The translations under genes were made by a program, and so were the position numbers. Below the pieces are notes generated by a model. It worked only from the letters and a program-made list of their open reading frames with translations. It searched no databases and was not told where the DNA came from. A DNA stretch of 5,468 bases from NCBI GenBank assembly GCA_013215865.1, contig JABSQL010000176.1, positions 1 to 5,468 of the forward strand. The letters are read 5' to 3'. Of the stretch, positions 1 to 5,468 are shown piece by piece; position 1 is the stretch's first letter; every line of letters begins with the position of its first letter. The stretch is from Candidatus Margulisiibacteriota bacterium (GTDB lineage Bacteria > Margulisbacteria > Marinamargulisbacteria > DT-59).

Positions 1-2656
1 GCAGTATACCTATAACAATATCGACAACTCGGTGGGTGGGGGTTTTTTAAGGGTGTACAAGGAAGGTACCGCACGATGGGCAGAAGATTCCGTAAATGAT
101 GCTTACAACCGTTACAACAAAGAAGTTCCAGACTATCTCAATGACACGACGGTTAGTCATTTTGATGTAGCAAACCGATACGAAACCGTTCTTTTTTGGA
201 AATATATGACAGAACAACATGGTGCAATAGTGGCGGAGCCTCAAGTGGGGGTAGATGCCATGATTTCTTTATGGAATAACTTATCCGGAACAGTGACCTC
301 TACGGAGGGGTTAACGGCTATAGAAACAACCATAAATGGGCTAACAGGAGGTGCATCTTCTCTCAATGAAACATTTTCCAATTTTGCGGTTGCCAATTAT
401 GTCAAAGATTTGGCAGACCCCTATGGTGATGCAACATTTGAATATCTTGAAGATGAGGAAGCGCGTAATCCAGGGGGAAATGTATACACCTCTGTTATGC
501 CGCTTACTACGGAAACACTAAATAGCCAGTCAGGTGATTATACAGATACAGAATCAGTCAATGACTGGGGCCTTAACTATCATGTGTTTGATATCGAATC
601 CAGCGTGCAGGATATTAATGTCACATTATCAGCGGATGCTGGATTTACAGAACCTTTTTGGCGAGTGATCGCTGTTCGAGGTGCTGATGCAACAACTGAG
701 GGCAGTACTGACGCAAATTGGGAGGTATCTGTTGTAAATGATATTACGGATGAAGCCGCAACGCCTGTAGATCAAGTAGTGGTGATTGTGGGGGCATATA
801 ATACGGGTGGCGATTATGACATTACCGTGTCTGTAAATGAGGGTATTCCTTCTGTAATGCTTGTTCTGGACCATTCAGGTAGTATGGCATCTCAAGAAAA
901 AATGGACTCACTGCATACAGCTGCAAGCCTATTTATTGATCTTGCTGAAACAAATGGTGTGCCGGGTGTTGGCGCTGTGGGATTTTCAACAACTGCATCT
1001 GTATTGCCAGATTCTGACCTTACAGAATTAGATGGAGCCAAAGCAGCGGATGTTATTTCAGATATTGAAGATCTTAGCCCAACAGACATGACAAGTATTG
1101 GGGCAGGTTTAGAAGAAGCCCGCACAGAATTTGATGGTGACCCTGTAGATGCGCAAAATGAGACGATTGTCTTAATCAGTGACGGTATCGAAAATACAGA
1201 TCCATTGGTCAGTACTATTCAAGGTGACTTGGTTTCAGATGACCTGACTGTATATAGTGTCGGTTTGGGTACAGATTCAGGCATTTCAACAGATGCGTTA
1301 GAGGATGTGGCCAATGCTACCGGTGGGGACTATCTGATGACAGATGATGCAGACGACTTAACCGAATTTTATCTACAAATATTGGCTTCCGTTATTGTAG
1401 GAGATTTAGACGGAGATGGAGATTCAGATGCAGATTCTGATACGGACTCTGGTTCGGATGACGATGGTGCATTCAGTGCAATGACGAGTGTGGTCTCTTC
1501 ACCCCATAGTGTGAATAGGTCCGGTCAAAAGAAAATTCAAGTTCTGTCTTCAGATACACGATTAAATGCCGTTATTACCTGGAAAGAAACAAATACAGAT
1601 GGGGTAGGTATTGGACTTGTAGGTCCGGGTCAAAAAGTGATTACCCAGCAATCCTTAAAAAAGTTTCCCAGCGGGACATATAAAACAGGAAAGGGTTACG
1701 CTTTTATTTCCATTCCACTGGGGTGGCAGGGTGCACATGCTGGCACATGGTATGCCTATCCCGTTTTACCTGAAGGCGCCTCTGGTCCGGTTCAACTTAA
1801 AGCGGTCTTAAAATCAGGGCTTGATATTTCCACAGATATCCAAGATACATTTTATACAGGCGATCCCATCAATTTCAAAGTAGATGTGACAGAGTCTTTG
1901 AAGGGAGTGAGTCATGCAACCGTCACCATATCATCAGATAAACCCCTTAATAGTATCGGTACCTTTTTATCAACGGATATCAACTTTAAACCCAAACCCA
2001 GTGAATTCAAAGATGGGGTTGATGCGATTTCTCAAAAACTAGAGGAACTGATTGATCAAACAGATTCAAACCCTCTTACAGAAAGAGATACAAATGAATT
2101 TACCTTGACAGAAACAGCTCCCGGGACGGGAAAATATACCAATACATTGTATTCTGCAAACGTAGAAGGCAGCTACCATTTCACCTTAAAAGTGAAAGGC
2201 CAAAATGAACTGGGAGAGAAGTTTACACGGTATCGCAATTTCACTAAAGTTGTACGGGTTAAACCCTCTAGTGTGGCCACACCTGTCTCGACAGTAAAAG
2301 CAAAAGAAGCAAATTCTATTAATATAACCCTAACACCTACAGATTCTTTGGGAAATAAGTTGGGTCCTGGTCATCAGAATCAAATATCTTTTGTTACTAA
2401 GTTTGCAAGACCTACAGGAGATATCAAAGACAATTTAGATGGAAGTTATTCGCAAACATTTACCGTCACGGATGCCAGCCAAGCTGTGGTATCCGCCAAG
2501 ATAAATGGAGAGCTTATTTCCGTACCTACAAAGGATATACAGCAGGCATTAGCATCAAAAGGAAACGGTACAAGCCCATCCCATAATTTTCCATTATGGA
2601 TAGCTCTTTTGGCTCTATTCATTTCAATCATTGCCTTGATTCTAGCAGTGTTATAG
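1..2656 (+). CDS. VWA-domain surface protein with C-terminal membrane anchor, CLCA-like layout (5' partial)
   Basis: Probable cell-surface protein. The frame is open from base 2, before the first GTG at 32, and the residues there read as protein (QYTYNNIDN), so the gene very likely starts left of the window. Residue numbers here count from that GTG. EGTARWAED (11-19) resembles the downstream Glu-bearing segment of gluzincin peptidases, whose HExxH would lie just outside the window. A VWA domain spans about 273-457. Its MIDAS is DHSGS (D280, S282, S284), a Thr in PTDMTS (T351 or T354) and D384 in SDGIE; such domains bind a divalent metal and protein ligands. Residues 458-479 are an Asp/Ser/Gly run starting DLDGDGDSD, like a calcium-binding loop. 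Next come beta-rich regions (about 485-600 and 610-830) and one hydrophobic helix (853-874) ending at the C-terminus, with no LPxTG motif. The frame is intact and ends in TAG. Ligand and substrate are unknown. The VWA call is firm; the peptidase part is inferred. Confidence 0.88.
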   Translation, partial: QYTYNNIDNSVGGGFLRVYKEGTARWAEDSVNDAYNRYNKEVPDYLNDTTVSHFDVANRYETVLFWKYMTEQHGAIVAEPQVGVDAMISLWNNLSGTVTSTEGLTAIETTINGLTGGASSLNETFSNFAVANYVKDLADPYGDATFEYLEDEEARNPGGNVYTSVMPLTTETLNSQSGDYTDTESVNDWGLNYHVFDIESSVQDINVTLSADAGFTEPFWRVIAVRGADATTEGSTDANWEVSVVNDITDEAATPVDQVVVIVGAYNTGGDYDITVSVNEGIPSVMLVLDHSGSMASQEKMDSLHTAASLFIDLAETNGVPGVGAVGFSTTASVLPDSDLTELDGAKAADVISDIEDLSPTDMTSIGAGLEEARTEFDGDPVDAQNETIVLISDGIENTDPLVSTIQGDLVSDDLTVYSVGLGTDSGISTDALEDVANATGGDYLMTDDADDLTEFYLQILASVIVGDLDGDGDSDADSDTDSGSDDDGAFSAMTSVVSSPHSVNRSGQKKIQVLSSDTRLNAVITWKETNTDGVGIGLVGPGQKVITQQSLKKFPSGTYKTGKGYAFISIPLGWQGAHAGTWYAYPVLPEGASGPVQLKAVLKSGLDISTDIQDTFYTGDPINFKVDVTESLKGVSHATVTISSDKPLNSIGTFLSTDINFKPKPSEFKDGVDAISQKLEELIDQTDSNPLTERDTNEFTLTETAPGTGKYTNTLYSANVEGSYHFTLKVKGQNELGEKFTRYRNFTKVVRVKPSSVATPVSTVKAKEANSINITLTPTDSLGNKLGPGHQNQISFVTKFARPTGDIKDNLDGSYSQTFTVTDASQAVVSAKINGELISVPTKDIQQALASKGNGTSPSHNFPLWIALLALFISIIALILAVL
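1403..1468 (+). repeat. Asp/Ser-rich hexanucleotide-like repeat coding for an acidic linker
   Basis: Inside the VWA gene, a run of GAY-TCN/GAY-GGN-type codon pairs encodes alternating Asp with Gly, Ser, Ala or Thr. It separates the VWA domain from the C-terminal beta-rich half. The first nine residues, DLDGDGDSD, fit the DxDxDG calcium-loop pattern seen in thrombospondin type 3 and dockerin repeats. The rest is a simple SD-type spacer whose length could vary between strains by slippage. Confidence 0.6.
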
Positions 2657-2667
2657 GTTGGAATGAT

Positions 2668-2690
2668 GCAGGGAAACTGCTATTTTAATT
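2668..2690 (+). terminator. Weak candidate terminator of the VWA gene
   Basis: Twelve bases after the VWA stop codon, GCAG (2668-2671) and CTGC (2677-2680) can form a 4-bp stem around a GGAAA loop, followed by the T-rich TATTTTAATTCTTT. The stem is short for an intrinsic terminator. It is the only hairpin seen in the 23-bp gap between the two convergent genes. Confidence 0.25.
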
Positions 2691-2991
2691 CTTTATTGTA
2701 AGTCCACCTTCCTTTTAATGGAGGGAGGTCTTTAATTTCATTATGGGATAAAAAGCCAGGGGAAATTATTTTTTCCGAGGGAGAATGATTTGCCTCAGAA
2801 TATGTCACCCCTTTTTTCTTCGCTTCCTTTTTACCCTTTTTCCTAAGTAAGAATTTACTCCTTTTCTCAGTTAATCTTAAATGAACGTCAACAGAATCTT
2901 GACTGTATATGCCTTCATTTCTTTGAAGAGTAGTCGTAAAAGGACCCACTTTGTGCATATCACGTTTTAGGTAGGTAGCTTTAGCTAGCAC
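2680..2991 (-). other. Possible separately translated C-terminal part of the Fic reading frame
   Basis: Within the Fic frame, AAAGGAGG (3002-3009) precedes an in-frame GTG (2989-2991), with 10 bases between GGAGG and GTG. Translation from here would give about 103 residues (160-262 of the long frame), a basic protein with a Lys-rich centre near 205-220 and no motif I recognise. The site is stronger than anything in front of the Fic start. The non-Fic half may therefore be an older independent gene fused in frame to a Fic fragment. A chance purine run inside the gene is the alternative. Confidence 0.3.
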
Positions 2992-3468
2992 GTTAGCATT
3001 TCCTCCTTTAATAAGAATGAATATAATTCTATTTTCAAAAAATTCTTCAGAATTTATTTGAGCAGAGGTATTCAATTTTTTCATATTCTCAAGTATCTTT
3101 TCTTTACCAATTTTTCCCGCAGCTTTATATTTATTTATATACATGTCACGTAGTAATTTTTGATGCGTTAAGTACAATACATTTAATATTCTCCCTGTTC
3201 TTCCATTACCATCATAGAATGGATGAATGGCTTCAAATTGATGATGAATGATGGCTAATTTAATTAATGGATCGATTTCACTCTCTTCATGAATATAGAT
3301 TTCTAGATTTTTCAGCTTATCTCGGATGATTTTTTCTCCCAACCCTTTTAACTCAGCAAGTGCTTTATTAGCGCTAATAGCTGCACGAAAAACATTTGGT
3401 GTTTCTATAACTGCCTTTGGTGGAAGCAATGGTAGATTATTATAAGGCTCTTCTGGATTGATTTTCAC
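2680..3468 (-). CDS. Fic-domain protein, internally deleted and with a non-Fic C-terminus
   Basis: Fic enzymes transfer AMP or a related group from a nucleotide to a protein hydroxyl. The motif HPFYDGNGRTGR is complete at residues 82-93, including catalytic H82 and the phosphate-binding GNGR loop. Residues 8-42 (PYNNLPLLPP, then an ANKALAELKGL-type helix) match the usual N-terminus of Firmicutes Fic proteins. From memory, those run about 350-380 residues with well over 100 residues between this helix and the motif; here only about 40 lie between them. The part that normally carries the [S/T]xxxE[G/N] inhibitory helix and the substrate-positioning flap is therefore missing, and I see no such motif. 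After about residue 105 the sequence no longer resembles Fic and becomes Lys-rich (205-220). The GTG start has an in-frame TGA upstream, no ATG between them and no clear ribosome-binding site. It may be a decayed or chimeric gene with an open frame. The Fic motif is certain; activity is doubtful. Confidence 0.75.
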   Translation of the reverse strand: MKINPEEPYNNLPLLPPKAVIETPNVFRAAISANKALAELKGLGEKIIRDKLKNLEIYIHEESEIDPLIKLAIIHHQFEAIHPFYDGNGRTGRILNVLYLTHQKLLRDMYINKYKAAGKIGKEKILENMKKLNTSAQINSEEFFENRIIFILIKGGNANVLAKATYLKRDMHKVGPFTTTLQRNEGIYSQDSVDVHLRLTEKRSKFLLRKKGKKEAKKKGVTYSEANHSPSEKIISPGFLSHNEIKDLPPLKGRWTYNKELK

Positions 3469-3478
3469 GACTAATAGG

Positions 3479-3541
3479 ATATGTGTATATCATGGACATG
3501 TCAGTATAATATGTCCATAAATTCTAATTATACACACATAT
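3479..3541. repeat. Interrupted inverted repeat upstream of the Fic gene
   Basis: ATATGTGTATA (3479-3489) and ATGGACAT (3492-3499) are mirrored by ATGTCCAT (3511-3518) and TATACACACATAT (3529-3541). The right half is longer by about 10 bases between its two blocks and by one extra AC. Candidate -10 boxes for the Fic gene (TATACT at 3508-3503, TATAAT at 3532-3527, both - strand) fall inside it, but no good -35 was found. It could be an operator, a hairpin in the leader or a small mobile-element relic. Its position 10 bases before the start codon favours a regulatory role. Confidence 0.4.
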
Positions 3542-3710
3542 TTGATGATCGATGTGGTTATTTCTCTCATGCCTTTAAATCTATTGGTTATTGATCGGCG
3601 ATTGATAGGTTATGTTAACGAAATTAGAGGAATTACGTGAGAAATCGTACACAATAATAGAATAGTAATACGTAGTTCCATTTTCGATAGTGAATTCATC
3701 CTCAAAGCGA
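3542..3710. other. Noncoding stretch between Fic upstream region and tRNA fragment
   Basis: No convincing gene is seen. ATTGAT occurs twice near 3590 and 3601, close to copies of GGTTA. A 17-codon frame (3612-3665, +) starts MLTKLEELREK but has no good ribosome-binding site. If the tRNA fragment marks the element's edge, this is host DNA that lay just downstream of the original tRNA gene. Confidence 0.4.
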
Positions 3711-3756
3711 TGGTGCGCCGTCAGGGATTTGAACCCCGGACCCACTGATTAAGAGT
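3711..3756 (-). other. 3' half of a tRNA-Lys(CUU) gene: probable att site at the element's edge
   Basis: Read on the - strand, the segment starts at the anticodon loop (ACTCTTAA, anticodon CTT). It continues with the 3' strand of the anticodon stem (TCAGT), a short variable region, a T stem CGGGG/CCCTG closing the loop TTCAAAT, the 3' acceptor strand ACGGCGC, A73 and CCA. The T arm pairs fully with one G-T pair. The 5' half is absent: bases from 3757 onward do not supply the ACTGA stem strand, a D arm or GCGCCGT. An abrupt start at the anticodon loop is typical of tyrosine-recombinase integration into tRNA genes, where the 3' part is duplicated. With an integrase gene on the same strand about 1.1 kb away, this is best read as the att core at the element end lacking an intact tRNA. 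A lone tRNA remnant from deletion is the alternative. Confidence 0.78.
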
Positions 3757-3773
3757 TAGAATATAGTTGAGGT

Positions 3774-3798
3774 CAAACCATATTTCAAATGTGGTTTG
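3774..3798. repeat. Short inverted repeat beside the att core
   Basis: CAAACCA (3774-3780) and TGGTTTG (3792-3798) form a perfect 7-bp inverted repeat around an 11-base AT-rich centre. It starts 18 bases from the tRNA fragment on the element side. It may be a recombinase or accessory-protein site; there is no T tract to make it a terminator. Confidence 0.35.
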
Positions 3799-3800
3799 GG

Positions 3801-3872
3801 GTTGCTTTGAGTTGTTAATGGTTGTGTTGAGTTTCCTTGAATTGACGGGTTTGTTTTAGAAAGTTTTAGAAA
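3801..3872. repeat. 10-bp phased degenerate direct repeats, candidate integrase arm sites
   Basis: Successive 10-base units read GTTGCTTTGA (3801), GTTGTTAATG (3811), GTTGTGTTGA (3821), GTTTCCTTGA (3831) and ATTGACGGGT (3841). An exact tandem pair of GTTTTAGAAA follows (3853-3872). TTGAGTT or close variants start at 3767, 3807, 3827 and 3837, all separated by multiples of 10, so they would lie on nearly the same face of the helix. Short direct repeats flanking an att core are what arm-type sites of tyrosine recombinases look like. Function is inferred from position and spacing. Confidence 0.45.
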
Positions 3873-3968
3873 GTAGTGATTTTCAAAAAAATATGTTTCA
3901 CAAATATTTATTAGGGGAATAGTGTCTTTAGTTCTTACATTTTAAGTGGGTAATGTAGAAACTTTTGT
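3873..3968. other. AT-rich noncoding stretch between repeats and operon end
   Basis: No gene, strong hairpin or clear promoter was found here. It joins the phased repeats to the end of the broken gene. Confidence 0.4.
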
Positions 3969-4000
3969 AAAAGCTGATAGAGATTAGAGATCAAGCTTTT
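3969..4000 (-). terminator. Candidate terminator of the integrase operon
   Basis: On the - strand AAAAGC (4000-3995) pairs with GCTTTT (3974-3969). After one bulged T the stem goes on as TGAT (3993-3990) with ATCA (3978-3975), giving about 10 pairs around an 11-base loop. It overlaps the stop codon of the broken gene and ends in TTTT. The T tract is short and part of the stem, so efficiency is uncertain. Confidence 0.45.
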
Positions 4001-4694
4001 TATATGAAAATAATGTATATGACTCAAGGTCCATGTTTAACAGTTTTGGTCGCTTTAATTTATCTCTAAGGTGATTAATTTTTTCATTGTCATCACTTAA
4101 TCCTGCACCATCAAATACAACGATACTATCCAAAATATTATTCGGGTCATTAAGACCATTATTTTCTAAAAAATAGGCCGCTAGTTTTGAAGTTTTAAAG
4201 GATTCATATTTCTCTGAAGTGCAGTTAAGACAAAGGCGAACCCTTTTATTTGCGGAAATTATTACACCATCCAGATATTTGTTTTTTTCGCTTTTAAATT
4301 CGGAAAAATGAAAGAAATAGCAGTCTTTGTTGAATTTATCATCATCCAAGTCTGTGAGTTTTGTTATTCCATAGAGCGAATTAAGAATAATTTGTTCCTC
4401 TGTAGAACCATCTAAATAGTCGCAATGAAATCAAACGATTTTATAGTTGCTTCATAGTCCGGTGTTTTCAGGTGTGTCTCAGGAATTTTATTGATTTCCC
4501 CTTCTAAAAGTTTTGAAAAAAAATTCAAGATAAATGATTCTATTACAAATTCAATAATTTTGGTTCACTTCCTTTTGAGAGGGAGGTAATAACTTTGAGG
4601 TTCTTGCTCTCCCAATTTTACGTTTTTTATAGCGTATTTATTTCACCATCCTTTTTTCGCAAGATGCGTCTCCGATCATCTGCTCAAAAGGAAT
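3984..4694 (-). pseudogene. Frameshifted gene of unknown function, last gene of the integrase operon
   Basis: Only the last part is open as one frame (to TTG at 4349), but good protein sequence continues upstream if the frame is changed. From the 5' side: KYAIKNVKLGEQEP... (from 4639), SKGSEPK, IIEFVIESFILNFF..., then HCDYLDGSTEEQ... running into the last 121 codons. Shifts are needed near 4640, 4578, 4560 and 4428. Three fit loss of a single A or T in a short run, and the one near 4578 fits gain of one base or loss of two. GGGGAGG (4702-4708) sits 7 bases before ATT (4692-4694), a plausible decayed start, although one more shift is needed before 4675. The repaired product would be about 230 residues, with a hydrophobic stretch (FVIESFILNFF) near the middle and an acidic C-terminal half. 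I do not recognise the family. Sequencing error in homopolymers is the alternative, but nearby long frames are unbroken. Confidence 0.6.
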
Positions 4695-4701
4695 AGAACT
4701 A

Positions 4702-4708
4702 CCTCCCC
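4702..4708 (-). promoter_or_regulatory. Strong ribosome-binding site for the broken gene
   Basis: GGGGAGG on the - strand, 10 bases after the stop of the 57-codon gene and about 7 bases before ATT at 4694-4692. No ATG, GTG or TTG lies at normal spacing, which suggests the original start codon has been lost. Confidence 0.45.
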
Positions 4709-4722
4709 ATAACAATTGTTAT
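4709..4722. repeat. 14-bp perfect palindrome
   Basis: ATAACAATTGTTAT is perfectly symmetric and covers the stop codon of the 57-codon gene, directly before the GGGGAGG site. With no loop it is unlikely to be a terminator. It could be a small operator or chance in AT-rich DNA. Confidence 0.3.
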
Positions 4723-4892
4723 TCCACATTGATAAGAGATTTAAACTCTTTTCTTAATTTTTCGTTCTCAGCTTTAACGATAAACATTACTCCCTGATAT
4801 ATTTCTAATGTCTTTACCTTGCTAAGTGTATATTCCTGCTTCTTTGCATCCTCCTTATATTGTTTTTTAAAAAATATGAATCGATCAAACAT
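4719..4892 (-). CDS. 57-residue charged protein translationally coupled to the integrase
   Basis: Its ATG (4892-4890) overlaps the integrase stop (4887-4885) in the sequence ATGTTTGA, and AAAGGAGG (4899-4906) lies 6 bases upstream inside the integrase gene. This strong site and the overlap make a real coupled gene likely despite its size. The product begins MFDRFIFFKKQYKED and ends in TAA. It is rich in Lys and Glu; residues 25-54 look helical, and the Glu/Leu/Lys pattern KAENEKLRKEF (40-50) could be amphipathic or coiled coil. No helix-turn-helix is evident. Small proteins next to integrases are sometimes excisionases or other directionality factors, but nothing in the sequence proves that. 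It may equally be an unrelated small element protein. Confidence 0.65.
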   Translation of the reverse strand: MFDRFIFFKKQYKEDAKKQEYTLSKVKTLEIYQGVMFIVKAENEKLRKEFKSLINVE

Positions 4893-5468
4893 GATCTTCC
4901 TCCTTTGAAAATTTCAACAGCTTTACGGCTTGTTGTTTATGGTTATTGGTCAGGTGGGCGTAAATTTCTGTTACCCCGATGCTGGAATGTCCCATCAGCT
5001 CCTGAACGGTTCGAATATCCGCCCCATTCATTACCAAGTGAGACGCAAATGTGTGTCTCATTGTATGGATGGTGGCTTCTTTGATTCCTGTTCGATTTAG
5101 CAGGTTGTAGTAAGACCTTTTAATGCTTTTGATCCTTGAGCCGTCTTTGGCACAGAATAAGTAGTCTGATTGGGCTTGTGTTCTGGGGTGTGTAGTCATT
5201 TTGTCAGAATTAACCCATGTGGCTAAATACTCCTTTAGTTTTCTCCTTAAAAGCTTGTTCATTGGTATATCTCGGTTCTTTCTGCTTTTTGTTTGAAAGT
5301 CTTGGTCATTAATAACGTGAATGACATTGTTATTAAAATCGACTTGAGACAGCTTGATGTTTAAAAGTTCGCCAGCTCTCATTCCGGTGGAAATGCCCAC
5401 TACAATAAACCTTTCAATATAAGGATTCGAATGGGTTAGCAAACTTTGAATCTCAGTTTCTGAAAAAA
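4885..5468 (-). CDS. int: Tyrosine recombinase / integrase, catalytic domain (5' partial)
   Basis: Site-specific recombinase that would cut and rejoin the att sites of the element. The frame stays open upstream of the TTG at 5442 with typical integrase sequence (FSETEIQSLL), so the N-terminal arm- and core-binding domains lie beyond the right edge. Counting from that TTG, the catalytic residues are R22 (TGMRAGEL), K52 in the beta-hairpin (TKSRKNRDIP), H126 and R129 (HTMRH), H152 (MGHSS) and the nucleophile Y161 (EIYAHL). The full R-K-H-R-H-Y set is present, so the catalytic half appears functional. The C-terminus ends in a short acidic tail whose codons contain the ribosome-binding site of the next gene. 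It is first in a three-gene - strand operon that runs toward the tRNA fragment, as expected for an integrase located near its att core. It resembles phage and ICE integrases as well as XerC/D, so the element type cannot be told from this alone. Confidence 0.95.
   Translation of the reverse strand, partial: FSETEIQSLLTHSNPYIERFIVVGISTGMRAGELLNIKLSQVDFNNNVIHVINDQDFQTKSRKNRDIPMNKLLRRKLKEYLATWVNSDKMTTHPRTQAQSDYLFCAKDGSRIKSIKRSYYNLLNRTGIKEATIHTMRHTFASHLVMNGADIRTVQELMGHSSIGVTEIYAHLTNNHKQQAVKLLKFSKEEDHV
4899..4906 (-). promoter_or_regulatory. Ribosome-binding site of the 57-codon gene, inside the integrase gene
   Basis: AAAGGAGG on the - strand with 6 bases between GGAGG and the ATG at 4892. It decides the start of the small gene and couples it to the end of the integrase gene. 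Confidence 0.7.

Noticed and set aside
629..1125. Two - strand open frames opposite the VWA gene
   Set aside because: They overlap a strongly coding VWA domain with intact MIDAS motifs, have no ribosome-binding sites, and translate to low-quality sequence.
3612..3665. 17-codon + strand frame starting MLTKLEELREK, loosely like the start of Spo0E-type proteins
   Set aside because: Too short, no good ribosome-binding site, and the resemblance is only a few residues.
3711..3756. Complete tRNA gene
   Set aside because: The D arm, the 5' acceptor strand and the 5' anticodon stem are absent on the adjacent side; only the 3' half is present.
4640..4694. Alternative reading of the broken gene's 5' part in another frame (SSIPFEQMIGDAS...)
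   Set aside because: It meets TAA after about 20 codons; the frame leading into KYAIKNVKLGEQEP joins better to the downstream protein. It may still hold the original first codons, so the exact 5' end is uncertain.
4581..4707. Imperfect inverted repeat, GGGAGGTA...CTTTGAG (4581-4599) against CTCAAAAG...TACCTCCC (4683-4707), possibly insertion-sequence ends
   Set aside because: The arms match only in blocks, there is no target duplication, and the segment between them is explained as part of the broken gene.
4860..5084. Open frame of 74 codons on the + strand
   Set aside because: It lies opposite the integrase catalytic domain and the start of the 57-codon gene, and its translation has no family features; both - strand genes are far better supported.

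Overview
The window looks like chromosome from a low-GC, Gram-positive bacterium, probably Bacillales, carrying one end of an integrative element. The support is AT-rich DNA, strong AAAGGAGG/GGGGAGG ribosome-binding sites, GTG starts, a tRNA 3' end with encoded CCA, and a Fic protein of a type I associate with Firmicutes. No species can be named from the sequence.

Left part (1-3710), probably host chromosome. A large gene on the + strand enters from the left edge and ends at 2656. It encodes a surface protein with a probable zinc-peptidase remnant, a VWA domain with a complete-looking MIDAS, an Asp/Ser-rich calcium-loop-like linker, beta-sandwich-like regions and a C-terminal membrane anchor. 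The order resembles the CLCA family. Converging on it from the - strand, 23 bp away, is a Fic-family gene (2680-3468). Its HPFxDGNGRxGR motif is intact, but about 100 or more residues of the usual N-terminal part appear to be missing, and the sequence after the motif does not look like Fic. An interrupted inverted repeat lies just upstream of it.

Junction (3711-3756). The - strand carries the 3' half of a tRNA gene, from the anticodon loop (CTT, Lys) to the CCA end, with no 5' half next to it. This is what a tyrosine-recombinase element leaves at one end when it integrates into a tRNA gene. Because the foreign DNA replaces the 5' side of the tRNA, the element should extend rightward and the intact tRNA-Lys should lie beyond the right edge.

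Right part (3757-5468), probably element. Next to the att-like core is a noncoding stretch with short direct repeats phased at 10 bp, which are candidate integrase arm sites. Then, all on the - strand and in transcription order, come a tyrosine recombinase (5' end outside the window), an overlapping 57-codon gene, and a gene of about 230 codons broken by several frameshifts. A hairpin at 3969-4000 may end this operon. The integrase would make and resolve the att sites, the small gene is placed to be co-translated with it, and the broken gene looks like decayed cargo.
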